Origin: Paludibacter sp.
GTDB lineage: Bacteria; Bacteroidota; Bacteroidia; Bacteroidales; Paludibacteraceae
DNA length: 61,899 bases
Assembly (NCBI GenBank): GCA_023666945.1
Contig: JAMPAY010000014.1
Location: 1-61,899, forward strand
Reading direction: 5' to 3'
The translations under genes were made by a program, and so were the position numbers. Below the pieces are notes generated by a model that was given only the letters and a program-made list of their open reading frames with translations, searched no databases and was not told the origin of the DNA. Of this stretch, positions 8,611 to 17,657 are shown in pieces; position 1 is the stretch's first letter; the number at the start of each line of letters is the position of its first letter.

Positions 8611-8641
8611 CAAAGGTAAGCAATTAAATTGGTAATTGCAA
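8611..8641 (-). promoter_or_regulatory. Sigma-ABfr promoter for DksA-like/lspA operon, with internal palindrome
   Basis: On the minus strand TTG (8639-8641), 20-bp spacer, TACCTTTG (8611-8618). Most of the spacer is an inverted repeat, GCAATTA-N6-TAATTGC (8620-8639), a possible operator. Confidence 0.65.
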
Positions 8642-8740
8642 TAACTATTATGTATTTGGCAGTGGAACAATATCTGAATTTTTCAAAAAACAGAATTGCA
8701 GACGCTTATAGATTTTGCAGGGAGCGTTCTTGTTGGGATG

Positions 8741-8800
8741 TTTCTTACGAGACCATCACAAGACTTCGACGACATCTTGTGCTGATTTCTGTATGTCAAA
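8741..8800 (+). repeat. Dispersed 11-bp-unit element, copy A (2 units plus tail)
   Basis: Starts TTTCTTA, then CGAGACCATCA and CAAGACTTCGA from 8748, then CGAC and a tail ending in TATGTCAAAAC. Related to copies at 21031, 32459 and 51075 (minus). It lies in the 350-bp gap between the divergent DksA-like and outer-membrane protein genes, oriented toward the latter, about 127 bp before its ATG. Confidence 0.75.
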
Positions 8801-8879
8801 ACAGATATCCTGCAACTATCCGTTAAAATATCTTTTGCTAACTCGATGTCATTCTTTTTATGCAATCGCCTATTTGTAT

Positions 8880-8896
8880 TTGGCACAATTATTGTT
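8880..8896 (+). promoter_or_regulatory. Sigma-54-like element upstream of outer-membrane protein gene
   Basis: TTGGCAC, five bases, TTGTT, with -24/-12 spacing; -12 has T for C. It ends 31 bp before the ATG at 8927. No good TAnnTTTG box was seen nearby. Confidence 0.4.
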
Positions 8897-8926
8897 TTCT
8901 TATGGTGGAAAGGAGAGTATTTGTCA

Positions 8927-11791
8927 ATGAAATATGTGCTGATAGGATTGTTAGTATGCTGTTCGGCAGTGTTGTATGCTGAAAATAGTTTGCAGGGAAG
9001 AGTTGTAGGAAAACAACATGGTGAATTGCTGGAAATGGCAACGGTACGCCTGTTTGCTTATACGGGAACCGACTCAACGTTGGTGCAAGGAACGCTAACC
9101 GATGGTGAGGGCGATTTTGTTATGCATAAACTGCCTGATGGAGCATACAAACTGATTATTAGTTCGGTCGGTTATAAAGAATATCAGCAGAGAATAATTC
9201 TTTCCGGGCGTGATCTCAATTTGCGAACTATCGCAATTGACGAAAATGTGCAGGCGCTTGGTGAGGTACAAGTGAGAGGTACGGCTGCCGAGATGGTGGT
9301 GAAAGGTGATACGTTGGAGTATAATGCGAATGCCTATAAGACGGCAGAAAACGCTATTGCCGAAGATCTGTTGAAGAAAATGCCGGGAGTGGATGTCGAT
9401 ACCGATGGTAATATCACGGTTAATGGCGAAAGTATTACGGGAGTACGAATCGATGGCAAAAAGTTCTTTGGAAATGACGTACAGATGGCAACGAAGAATC
9501 TGCCTGCCGAAATGATAGACAAGGTGCAAATCATTGATGAGAAATCAGATATGGCAAAACTTACGGGTTTTGAGGATGATGAAACCGAACGTATCATAAA
9601 TTTCACCTTAAAAGAATCAAGGAAGAAGGGTGTCTTCGGAAATTTTACAGGAGGATTAGGTGTTGATATTGTGAGCGATAACGGGCAACCGTTTGGGTAT
9701 GACGACACTTTTTTGCAAAACGATTTCCGCTATAATGCCAACGTATTCCTGAATATTTTATCGGGCGAGAGTCAAACCACTTTGGTAGGAGGTGCAAACA
9801 ATATCAATGAGTTTCGAAGTGGACGTGGCAGAGGACCTATGCAAGGCTCAAATAGTGGTATTACATGGGCCGAAAATCTGGGAGTCAATACGAATATCCA
9901 CACCCAAAAGAATCTATTGATTGGTGGAGATGTTTCTGTCAATCACTCAAGCAATTATACGATAACGGAGAGTGAACGAGAGTCATATGCAAACGAGTTG
10001 ATGTTCTATAACTATGACAACAAAGACAAACGTTCCGATACATGGGATACGCAGATGCGCTTGGAGTTTGAGTGGCAAATAGATTCTGCCAATCAGATTA
10101 TTTTACAACCACAGTTAGCATATACGCATACATGGTCTTTGGCAAAAGAAGAGTATACTTATTTGCGTGATTTGGATACGGTTACAGATGGTTTTCAGAA
10201 TAACGAAGGAATCGATCAAGAACTATCAGCGTCATTGCAACTGATTTATAGTCATAAATTCACTAAACCGGGGCGAACACTTACATTGAATGGTAATATA
10301 GGAATTGGAAATACAATCGGAACATCGTTTAATGAATCTAAGAATGTATCCTATACAGAACAAATCTCATTGATAAACCAGTTCGTACAAAAGCGGAACG
10401 ACACCTACTCTTATAGTATGAAGGTGTCATATGTCGAACCTTTGGCACATAATCGGCATTTCTTGGAAACGGCATTGTCTTTTAATGGTAACAATCGTAC
10501 ATCACATAAGAATCAATACAACCTTGATGTTCTGACGGGCGATTATACAGTGTTCGACTCTCTCTATTCCAATTCGTTTATTGGAACATTTTTTAGCGAA
10601 ACGTTGGAGTTAAATTATCGATATGTAGATTCCAATTGCGACCTTACCGTGGGGGTAAAAGCAAATCCTTCGCAAACCATAAGCAGTACGTTATATGGTA
10701 ATGGCGAATGGATTGATTTAAGGAATAATGTGTGGAACTTTTCTCCAAATATCAGTTTCAAATACAAGTTCGGGAAAAAGGAATTTGCACGTATCATGTA
10801 TCGTGGTTCTACGCGGCAACCGTCTATTGCACAGATGGAACCTGTCAAAGATAATTCCAATGCAATGAACGAAACGGTAGGAAACCTGAGTTTGAATCCG
10901 GCTTTTCAGCATACGCTGCGTATGATGTATAGTAAGTTTAATCAAGATCGTTTATCTTCCATTACCACAGGCTTACGCACAACACTAACGAAGGACGCCT
11001 TGGTGAATAATTCTGTATACGATGAAACGGGAAAACTTTATCAGCAAACTGTCAATGCAAAGGCTTTACCCTATACTGTAGGTGCCGATTTGATGTATAG
11101 TACTCCTATTGTGCAGAAACGTCTGCATTTGAATACGCGTACGGATATATCTTACAATAAGAGGGTGGCGTATGTACTGAAAGAGCAATCGGCAGATGAT
11201 ATTGATATAGATAACTTGTTGTTGGGGAACGAAAGTAAAACGGGCAATTTACGCTTGTCGGAAGATTTGTCATTACGCTTTACACACGACATTGTGGATA
11301 TAGGTGCAAGGGGGAATGTTACATATTCGCGTACCAACAACAATTTGAATGTGGATAATACATCCAATGTGCTCAATTGGACGGTAAGAGGAGACATTAC
11401 GTTTCATTTGCCTTATAATTGGAGCATATCTACCGATTGTGCCTATACGGCTCGTTATGGTTATCAGTTGGATGATGTCAATGAGATTATATGGAATGCC
11501 AATATTGATAAAACATGGGGAAATGCTACATTAAGCCTGAAAGTGTATGATATGCTGAATCAGAAAAAAAATATTGTACAGATTGTGGGCGACAACTATA
11601 TCACGTATGCCAAATATAACACCCTACCTACATATTTCTTGTTGTCATTTACATATAAACTCAATAAAATGGGAGGACTGAAAGCAACAGGGCGTGCCGC
11701 ACGCATGCAGGAAATGCTGAATGGCGATGTGCCTAAAACGGATGGACTGCATCCGGGGATGCCACCTATGGGACCCCCTCCACAATTCTAA
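8927..11791 (+). CDS. Outer-membrane beta-barrel protein with N-terminal CarboxypepD-like domain
   Basis: A 954-residue outer-membrane protein. It has a signal peptide (MKYVLIGLLVCCSAVLYA) and a carboxypeptidase-regulatory-like beta-sandwich (about 23-105, with DGAYKLIISSVGYKEYQQ). A TonB-receptor plug-like region follows (KMPGVDVDTDGNITVNGE, then VRIDGKKFFG), then a long beta-barrel with alternating aromatic strands of the OMP_b-brl_3 type, and a Pro/Gly/Met-rich tail. Such proteins resemble TonB-dependent receptors but lack a partner SusD here; the ligand is unknown. I chose the ATG at 8927 because the signal peptide begins there; a more upstream ATG at 8846 gives a poor N-terminus. The stop codon abuts the stop of the convergent gene with no gap. 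Confidence 0.87.
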   Translation: MKYVLIGLLVCCSAVLYAENSLQGRVVGKQHGELLEMATVRLFAYTGTDSTLVQGTLTDGEGDFVMHKLPDGAYKLIISSVGYKEYQQRIILSGRDLNLRTIAIDENVQALGEVQVRGTAAEMVVKGDTLEYNANAYKTAENAIAEDLLKKMPGVDVDTDGNITVNGESITGVRIDGKKFFGNDVQMATKNLPAEMIDKVQIIDEKSDMAKLTGFEDDETERIINFTLKESRKKGVFGNFTGGLGVDIVSDNGQPFGYDDTFLQNDFRYNANVFLNILSGESQTTLVGGANNINEFRSGRGRGPMQGSNSGITWAENLGVNTNIHTQKNLLIGGDVSVNHSSNYTITESERESYANELMFYNYDNKDKRSDTWDTQMRLEFEWQIDSANQIILQPQLAYTHTWSLAKEEYTYLRDLDTVTDGFQNNEGIDQELSASLQLIYSHKFTKPGRTLTLNGNIGIGNTIGTSFNESKNVSYTEQISLINQFVQKRNDTYSYSMKVSYVEPLAHNRHFLETALSFNGNNRTSHKNQYNLDVLTGDYTVFDSLYSNSFIGTFFSETLELNYRYVDSNCDLTVGVKANPSQTISSTLYGNGEWIDLRNNVWNFSPNISFKYKFGKKEFARIMYRGSTRQPSIAQMEPVKDNSNAMNETVGNLSLNPAFQHTLRMMYSKFNQDRLSSITTGLRTTLTKDALVNNSVYDETGKLYQQTVNAKALPYTVGADLMYSTPIVQKRLHLNTRTDISYNKRVAYVLKEQSADDIDIDNLLLGNESKTGNLRLSEDLSLRFTHDIVDIGARGNVTYSRTNNNLNVDNTSNVLNWTVRGDITFHLPYNWSISTDCAYTARYGYQLDDVNEIIWNANIDKTWGNATLSLKVYDMLNQKKNIVQIVGDNYITYAKYNTLPTYFLLSFTYKLNKMGGLKATGRAARMQEMLNGDVPKTDGLHPGMPPMGPPPQF

Positions 11792-12652
11792 TCAGCCTTG
11801 CAAATAGTTCTTGGGAGTTCTGTATTGTACAAGTAACCACAGGCATAATCGATAGCACCATAATATGCCAAATGGTGTCAGTATTACTATTGAATAATGT
11901 TTAAGTAATATGAGGGGGATGAGTATTGTTAAAAGTAGACTATAATAGATAACGCGAAAACGTGTCTTACTCTGTTCTGTAGGTATGAAATAGCGCATAA
12001 TTGGAAATCTGTGTTTGGGCATGGAAAAACGTTCCAACATGTTAAGACAAGGAAACGATAGGAACAAAAGTACAAAGAGTAGGGCATCGGTGACGTAAGG
12101 AAGTAAGAACGGAACATAACGCGACCATACCAACAGTGGATATAGCCACACATTGTAGTGGTTGCGAATGCTATTGTAGCAGAGGAACAACGGAACGATA
12201 AGTAGAATGTTGCAAATGGTGTAGAATGCTGCTATTGTTCTGTAGTTTAGTAAGAAGAAGAGAATCATACTTACTACGGCTACAACGGTTCGGCTAATAA
12301 AAATGCTCTTCCAATGTTGTTCAAAATAGAGTAGATTTTCTTTATATAGTCTCAATGATGGGGCGGATTCGTGCCGTGTGGCAAATGTGTCATTATGTAT
12401 ATAGCCTATTTCATAAAAAGAGAATACGGCCAACAGTATAAGTAGATAGTTTATCCAAAATAATGAGGAAGTCCACTCCTGTTGATATGCACTATAAAAG
12501 ATTGTTGGCATAATGTATATCACTATCCATGATAGCAGTTTGGGCAGGGTGCCTAAACGCACTTTGTAGTAATAGGCAAACGGAATCCAAAACACACTAT
12601 TGGAAATGTGTTGGCTCGCATAACGTGTTCTAATATGTTGTGCCTGTTGCAT
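11792..12652 (-). CDS. Polytopic membrane protein, possibly UbiA-like prenyltransferase
   Basis: A membrane protein of about 286 residues with seven to eight hydrophobic segments. The segment EIGYIHNDTFATRHE follows the second hydrophobic segment and resembles the N-D-x-x-x-D/E substrate-binding motif of UbiA prenyltransferases, but the match is partial. HAD-fold plus UbiA-like pairs are known from polyprenyl-phosphate-linked sugar pathways, and a HAD gene lies directly upstream. I chose the ATG at 12652, which overlaps the HAD gene by 23 bp; the ATG at 12718 would overlap by 89 bp and adds residues without a convincing pattern. It is the last gene of the envelope polysaccharide operon. Function is uncertain. 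Confidence 0.7.
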   Translation of the reverse strand: MQQAQHIRTRYASQHISNSVFWIPFAYYYKVRLGTLPKLLSWIVIYIMPTIFYSAYQQEWTSSLFWINYLLILLAVFSFYEIGYIHNDTFATRHESAPSLRLYKENLLYFEQHWKSIFISRTVVAVVSMILFFLLNYRTIAAFYTICNILLIVPLFLCYNSIRNHYNVWLYPLLVWSRYVPFLLPYVTDALLFVLLFLSFPCLNMLERFSMPKHRFPIMRYFIPTEQSKTRFRVIYYSLLLTILIPLILLKHYSIVILTPFGILWCYRLCLWLLVQYRTPKNYLQG

Positions 12653-13274
12653 GGATATAGGTGATATTCTGTAAGTAATGCGTTTGTTTGTTCCAACGAT
12701 TCTGATTCTGGTAGACAACTATATAAGCCTTTTCTGCATGGCTTACTAAAGCAATGTCGCTCAGGTTGTCCGTAATTACGTCATACTGCGGATATAGATG
12801 GCTTATGCTACTTTTCTGTTTTAGAAAATCGTTGCGAAGTCTGCCCGTGCAGTAACCGTTTTCATACTCCAATTCCGAACTATGATAACCGATAGCCCCC
12901 GTATGAGTGGCAACTACAGAGGCAATTATATCTAAAGTGCCCGATACGAGCACAAGGTTCTGTTGAGGTAAAACATTCCATACAGGCATTATTTTTAGAG
13001 GAACCAACAGTTGTTGATAAAATAGTTCGGCTTTTTCTTCCAATTCAGTCTTACTATAGCCCCGTAGAAAACGCAAACACAACGTACGTTGCAAATCTCT
13101 ATTGAATAGTTTATATATCAATATGTTCAAGTAGTATCCTATTCTTGTTTTCCCAATACGACGTATCATTCTGTATCTTGGCGCTTCTATAAGATTGTCA
13201 AGAAAATCGAATGTCGTATTGGAGGAAAATAGCGTCCAACAGATATCTGCTAAAGTATAGTGTTGATTATTCAT
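12630..13274 (-). CDS. HAD-superfamily phosphatase-like protein with altered motif I
   Basis: A 214-residue HAD-fold protein, probably of the HAD-IB phosphoserine-phosphatase-like type. Motif I reads ADICWTLF: the nucleophile Asp10 is present, but the second Asp, the general acid/base, is Cys12. Motif II is LVSGT, Lys of motif III is in FLKQKSS, and motif IV is DVITDNLSD. A phosphate ester linked to glycan or polyprenyl carriers is a plausible substrate because of the neighbours, but the Asp-to-Cys change could lower or alter activity. It overlaps the glycosyltransferase gene upstream by 8 bp and the membrane protein gene downstream, so it is translationally coupled. Confidence 0.8.
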   Translation of the reverse strand: MNNQHYTLADICWTLFSSNTTFDFLDNLIEAPRYRMIRRIGKTRIGYYLNILIYKLFNRDLQRTLCLRFLRGYSKTELEEKAELFYQQLLVPLKIMPVWNVLPQQNLVLVSGTLDIIASVVATHTGAIGYHSSELEYENGYCTGRLRNDFLKQKSSISHLYPQYDVITDNLSDIALVSHAEKAYIVVYQNQNRWNKQTHYLQNITYIHATGTTY

Positions 13275-14514
13275 GTTGAGACTGTTCCGACAAGATATTT
13301 AGGAATATTTGCTCAAATTGTAGGGCTTGATATTCGCGGGAAAATGTTTCTTTGTCACATACCGATTGGTGAGTATAGCCGTTTGCTTGCCACTCGGTAT
13401 ATTTGTCTATTATAAAGTTTTTTATTTCTTCTATATCCGCAGAGGCTATGCCGGCATTTGTGCGTTGTATGGTTTCTGCTAATACGCCTTCATCCGAAGG
13501 AATGCATAAAATAGGTTTCTCGCACCCTAAGGCTTCAAAGAATTTTGTAGTCATTATACTTCGAGGTGCCATAGGAGAGGGAGAGGCTGCAAATAGCAAA
13601 CTTATTGAAGATTGTTGTAGCAATTCCACAGCCTGGGCGTGGGGGATATAATCTTCTATCGTAAAATAGGCTTGCAAATTATATGTATTAACCCAATTCT
13701 TTAAAGGCAATACATAGTGGGGTTCTATATGGAATACAACATGGAGTGTTTCAGGAGTTACACATTGCGATTGATGAAGTAACGATAGTGCATCTAAAAA
13801 TGCTTGAGGATTGCGTGATTGAAAGTCATAAAAACGTCCACAGTAACTGATTATACATTGGTCGGTGTGCTGTGCTATATAGGTATATGTTTCCGGATCA
13901 AAACCATTATAAATTAAGTGAGTATTAGGAGCGATTTTTTGTAATAGATGCTGATGCCATGGCGATATGGTTGTTACGGCTGCGGCATGTTTTATAATGC
14001 TGTTTCTGTGATGAATAACAGAGTGCTCAAACAAGGATATTAGATACCTTTTTAGGGGGCGGGGAATGTATAGGTTATGTGCAAAATAGTTGGAATGTCC
14101 CCATTGCTCCGTTATATCACGCAAATCTACTACTAAGGGTAGGTGTGTCTTTTTGGCAATCTTCTCTGCTGCCAATAGCGGAAAAAGATTGAATGTACTG
14201 CATAAAATCAAAGAGTACGACGACAAATCTTTTATATTTTTCAAGATATGGCGATAGAGCATTCGGTCTTTCCAATGAAACAGTTTATCCGCTATCCAAC
14301 GCCATCTTTTTACCCAACGATTTGTCGAATAATAGGGCATCGCCAAAAAATGAGCATAAGGAATTGTATACGACTCACTAACCATTTGTTCGGTTACTAC
14401 TGTTATATCCCATCCTGCACGCGAAAGATATTTACACAGTTGTGTCATTCGCGGGCCATAGAGAGGTTTGTTGTAACCGTCAGATAGTATCAATATCTTT
14501 TTTGGCATAGGCAT
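13267..14514 (-). CDS. Glycosyltransferase family 4-like protein
   Basis: A 415-residue GT-B glycosyltransferase. The N-terminal Rossmann domain starts KKILILSDGYNKPLYGPRM, the usual GT4 donor/acceptor pattern with a Gly-Pro loop. The C-terminal domain has the E-x7-E-like segment FFEALGCEKPILCIPSDEG at about 325-345, which binds the nucleotide-sugar. No signal peptide or membrane segment is seen, so it acts on the cytoplasmic side of the membrane. It lies between the polysaccharide-deacetylase-like and HAD genes in one operon (38 bp after the former), which supports a role in making an envelope glycan. Sugar donor and acceptor are not predictable. Confidence 0.88.
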   Translation of the reverse strand: MPMPKKILILSDGYNKPLYGPRMTQLCKYLSRAGWDITVVTEQMVSESYTIPYAHFLAMPYYSTNRWVKRWRWIADKLFHWKDRMLYRHILKNIKDLSSYSLILCSTFNLFPLLAAEKIAKKTHLPLVVDLRDITEQWGHSNYFAHNLYIPRPLKRYLISLFEHSVIHHRNSIIKHAAAVTTISPWHQHLLQKIAPNTHLIYNGFDPETYTYIAQHTDQCIISYCGRFYDFQSRNPQAFLDALSLLHQSQCVTPETLHVVFHIEPHYVLPLKNWVNTYNLQAYFTIEDYIPHAQAVELLQQSSISLLFAASPSPMAPRSIMTTKFFEALGCEKPILCIPSDEGVLAETIQRTNAGIASADIEEIKNFIIDKYTEWQANGYTHQSVCDKETFSREYQALQFEQIFLNILSEQSQHE

Positions 14515-14552
14515 GTCAATGCGTTGCTTATAAATCGCTATTGTTTAGTAAC

Positions 14553-15731
14553 TTATTTGGAGTAATGGCGTAAACCGTTTAGCAATTTCGTATACAAAGT
14601 CATATGGTAGTTCGTGGAGGTAAAAATACTGTTATGCCATAGTAGACATATATCACCGCTATATTGGCGTACTTTGTCAAAAATCTGTTCACAGCAAAAA
14701 TAGGCTTCCCCTTCGGTTTGCAGGTTCATATAATTGTTGTTGCTCAGCGTACAGTCCATTACGGTTAGAGGATGTAGAGTAAGTGAGGTTAGTTGCATGG
14801 TTTTCGGATTTATCCAACGTACGGCACGTGTCGTTTGTAGGCGAAAACCCACTTGGTCAGGAAATGACATGCTGAAATCATCTGTCATACCTGCTTCTGT
14901 CAATCGCTCCATTTGCTCAATAGGGCAGTTCAAATAATGGCTGCGGTGTAGTGTTGTTCCTGTTGTTCTGTGGGGTACTCCTCCGTAATAACTCGAATGT
15001 AATCCCATTTTTGCACCGCTATTTTTAAGCAGTTCTTGTAAGTGCTGAAAATCGCGTCCGTGCAAACTATATTGCGGATAGTCAAAACCTTTGCCGGCCG
15101 TATGTTTTACAAAATAGATTACCTCTGCTTTTGGAACGCGAGCATCTTCCTCTATCAGCCATGGAAAAGTATATACTGGGTCTTTCTTTATATTTGCCAA
15201 TGAATGGAGTACTGCACGCATTTGTCCTCTGTAAATACCGCCCAATGCACCGCGTAAGTGCCTGTAGCGGGCTATCGTATCAATATCGTGTGTGAGGTAG
15301 ATATGGGCATAATGAGGGATTGGTATATCCATTTCCAAGTGCTTCATTACAATATGTGCATACTCATCTATGATGGGGATCTGCAAGCGGTTCCCCTGAC
15401 CTAACAGAGAGTGTTTTGCGCAAAAGCGTCCATGCTCATCGCGCTCTTGATTCACCAATTCCTCTGCACGTGAGATAAAAAAGAACGTGTTGTACACAAT
15501 GTCGGTACGAATCACTAAGGTTTTGCCTACGTGTTCCAATATCGGATGTCGCATATCAGGGAGTACTATCCGCTTTCCCAAATGACCATTGGGTACAATC
15601 ACAACACGATATTTTGTCCATTCGTTTTCATCGGTGGTATAGCCTACATGTTGTGTCATCTCAGCATTGCCATATAGCAAAAACCGAATAATGTATGCTA
15701 TAATTGTCTGCAGGTCGGTGTCTGTATTCAT
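14553..15731 (-). CDS. Polysaccharide deacetylase-like protein
   Basis: A 392-residue protein of the Bacteroidota polysaccharide deacetylase group that has an N-terminal DUF7033-like region followed by a NodB-like fold. The metal-binding start is IYLTHDIDTIARY (the HD pair after a beta strand), and the later motif GLHSSYYGG supplies the H-x3-type histidine. The C-terminal part contains LLWHNS, the last conserved His. No signal peptide is visible, so it probably acts in the cytoplasm on a glycan precursor. It sits in the envelope operon 24 bp after the ABC-F gene. Deacetylation of an N-acetyl sugar is inferred from the family. Confidence 0.83.
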   Translation of the reverse strand: MNTDTDLQTIIAYIIRFLLYGNAEMTQHVGYTTDENEWTKYRVVIVPNGHLGKRIVLPDMRHPILEHVGKTLVIRTDIVYNTFFFISRAEELVNQERDEHGRFCAKHSLLGQGNRLQIPIIDEYAHIVMKHLEMDIPIPHYAHIYLTHDIDTIARYRHLRGALGGIYRGQMRAVLHSLANIKKDPVYTFPWLIEEDARVPKAEVIYFVKHTAGKGFDYPQYSLHGRDFQHLQELLKNSGAKMGLHSSYYGGVPHRTTGTTLHRSHYLNCPIEQMERLTEAGMTDDFSMSFPDQVGFRLQTTRAVRWINPKTMQLTSLTLHPLTVMDCTLSNNNYMNLQTEGEAYFCCEQIFDKVRQYSGDICLLWHNSIFTSTNYHMTLYTKLLNGLRHYSK

Positions 15732-15755
15732 AACATATGTTTGCTGGTTGGGTTT

Positions 15756-17657
15756 CTATTCATTCAGAATCTCCCATTCATAGAGTTTCTGTTCTATCTC
15801 ATGTTTCAGATGCTCATAGCGTTGAAAATTCTCTTGTGTTTGGTTATCAGGGAGTGCCAGCAGTTCTTCTATCGCCTTTTGTGCCTCTTCTAATTTGGCA
15901 ATCTCTGCTTCTGTCTCAGCTATCAGTTTCTCTTTCTTGCGCTTGGCAGCCGCTTCGGCTTTTTGTTGTGCATAGTCTTGTTTGCCTTGTTGATTTGTCG
16001 GAGTTGTTGTACATGGCGTCTGAAATTTGCGTTCCAACTCTTGCAAATTATCTATGCGTTTCTTGCGTAAGAAATCATATACGCTGCCGATGTGTTCCAC
16101 CACTTTTCCACCACCAAATTCATAAACTTTCTCAACCAAACCATCCAAGAAGTAACGGTCGTGCGAAACCACTATCAACGTTCCATCAAAAGCAGCAAGG
16201 GCCTCTTTCAATACATCTTTGCTGCGCATATCCAAATGGTTTGTCGGTTCATCCAATATAAGTAAATTTACGGGTTCAAGCAAAAGGCGTATCATGGCAA
16301 GTCGGCTGCGCTCACCGCCCGATAGCACTTTTACCTTTTTCTCCGAGGCCTCTCCGCCAAACATGAAAGCACCTAATATATCGCGTATTTTCGTGCGTAT
16401 ATCACCTGTCGCTACATAGTCAATGGTTTCAAAGACGCTCAAATTCTCATCTAATAACGATGCTTGATTTTGGGCGAAATAACCTATCTTTACATTATGA
16501 CCAATTTTAAGTGTACCCTCATAGTCCAATTGGTTCATCAGACAACGAACCAACGTTGTCTTACCTTCTCCGTTTTTGCCTACAAAAGCCACTTTATCGC
16601 CTCTCTTCAAAGTGAAACGTACGTCCGAAAATACGGTATGTGTTCCAAAATCTTTGCGTAATCCTTCTATTATGACAGGATAATCACCGGAGCGGGGGGC
16701 TGGCGGAAAACGCAAACGTAAGCGTGAATTGTCTTCCTGGTCTACTTCTATCCGTTCCAACTTTTCCAACTGCTTGATGCGGCTTTGCACTTGCACGGCT
16801 TTGGTCGCTTTGTAGCGAAAGCGTTCTATAAAGTCTTCGGTCTCTTGTATCAACTTCTGTTGGTTTTCCCAAGCGCGCATCTGTTGTTCATGTCTTTCTT
16901 TGCGTAGTTCTACAAAGTGTGAATAGTTTACATTGTAGTCATATATATGTCCCAACGATATCTCTATCGTGCGGTTCGTTACGTTGTCTATAAAGGCCCT
17001 GTCGTGAGAAACCAATAGAACGGCACTCCTACTTTGCATCAAGAATTGCTCTAACCATTGTATCGATTCTATGTCCAAGTGGTTGGTAGGTTCGTCTAAT
17101 AGCAATATGTCGGGGCTCTGTAGTAGTATCTTGGCCAATTCTATACGCATGCGCCAGCCTCCGGAAAATTCATTGCACGGACGTTCCATGTCTGAACGAC
17201 TGAATCCTAATCCCAATAAGGTCTTTTCCATTTCCCCGTCAAAGTTCTGACCTCCCAATATCTGAAGTAATTCATTGTCATGTGTAAGTTGGTCTATCAA
17301 AGTCTGATACTCTTGCGATTCATAGTCTGTTCGTTCGGCTAATTGCGCGCTAAGCGTATTTATTTGGTCTTGAATGTCCAACACGTGCTTAAAGGCTTTG
17401 CGGGCCTCTTCGCGCACCGTTGTACCTTCGGCATGAATCATTTGTTGGGGCAGATAGCCGATAGATATGTCTTTCTGATAGGCTATGCTGCCGCGGGTAG
17501 GTTTATATTCGCCGGCTATCAAACGCAGAAGAGTGGTCTTGCCGGCACCGTTTTTACCAACAAGGGCTACTTTATCTTTGCGGTTTATAAGAAAAGATAT
17601 ATCCTCCAAAATGGGTTTGGAGGCAAATTCCATACTCAAATGTTCAATCGTTATCAT
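15756..17657 (-). CDS. ABC-F family ATPase
   Basis: A 633-residue soluble protein with two ABC ATPase domains and no membrane segments, the ABC-F architecture (EttA/Uup/YdiF group). The first Walker A is GKNGAGKTT with signature FSGGWRMRI and Walker B LLLDEPTNHLD. The second set is GKNGEGKTT, LSGGERSRL and LILDEPTNHLD. A charged linker lies between the domains, and the C-terminus is a coiled coil rich in Glu/Lys/Gln (about 560-633), as in Uup. ABC-F proteins act on the ribosome. Its position inside a glycan operon, overlapping the WecA-like gene by 4 bp, is probably historical rather than functional. Target-resistance function cannot be judged. Confidence 0.92.
   Translation of the reverse strand: MITIEHLSMEFASKPILEDISFLINRKDKVALVGKNGAGKTTLLRLIAGEYKPTRGSIAYQKDISIGYLPQQMIHAEGTTVREEARKAFKHVLDIQDQINTLSAQLAERTDYESQEYQTLIDQLTHDNELLQILGGQNFDGEMEKTLLGLGFSRSDMERPCNEFSGGWRMRIELAKILLQSPDILLLDEPTNHLDIESIQWLEQFLMQSRSAVLLVSHDRAFIDNVTNRTIEISLGHIYDYNVNYSHFVELRKERHEQQMRAWENQQKLIQETEDFIERFRYKATKAVQVQSRIKQLEKLERIEVDQEDNSRLRLRFPPAPRSGDYPVIIEGLRKDFGTHTVFSDVRFTLKRGDKVAFVGKNGEGKTTLVRCLMNQLDYEGTLKIGHNVKIGYFAQNQASLLDENLSVFETIDYVATGDIRTKIRDILGAFMFGGEASEKKVKVLSGGERSRLAMIRLLLEPVNLLILDEPTNHLDMRSKDVLKEALAAFDGTLIVVSHDRYFLDGLVEKVYEFGGGKVVEHIGSVYDFLRKKRIDNLQELERKFQTPCTTTPTNQQGKQDYAQQKAEAAAKRKKEKLIAETEAEIAKLEEAQKAIEELLALPDNQTQENFQRYEHLKHEIEQKLYEWEILNE

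Noticed and set aside
15756..17657. ABC-F protein as exporter of the polysaccharide
   Set aside because: It has no membrane domain, and the linker and C-terminal coiled coil are of the ribosome-acting ABC-F class.
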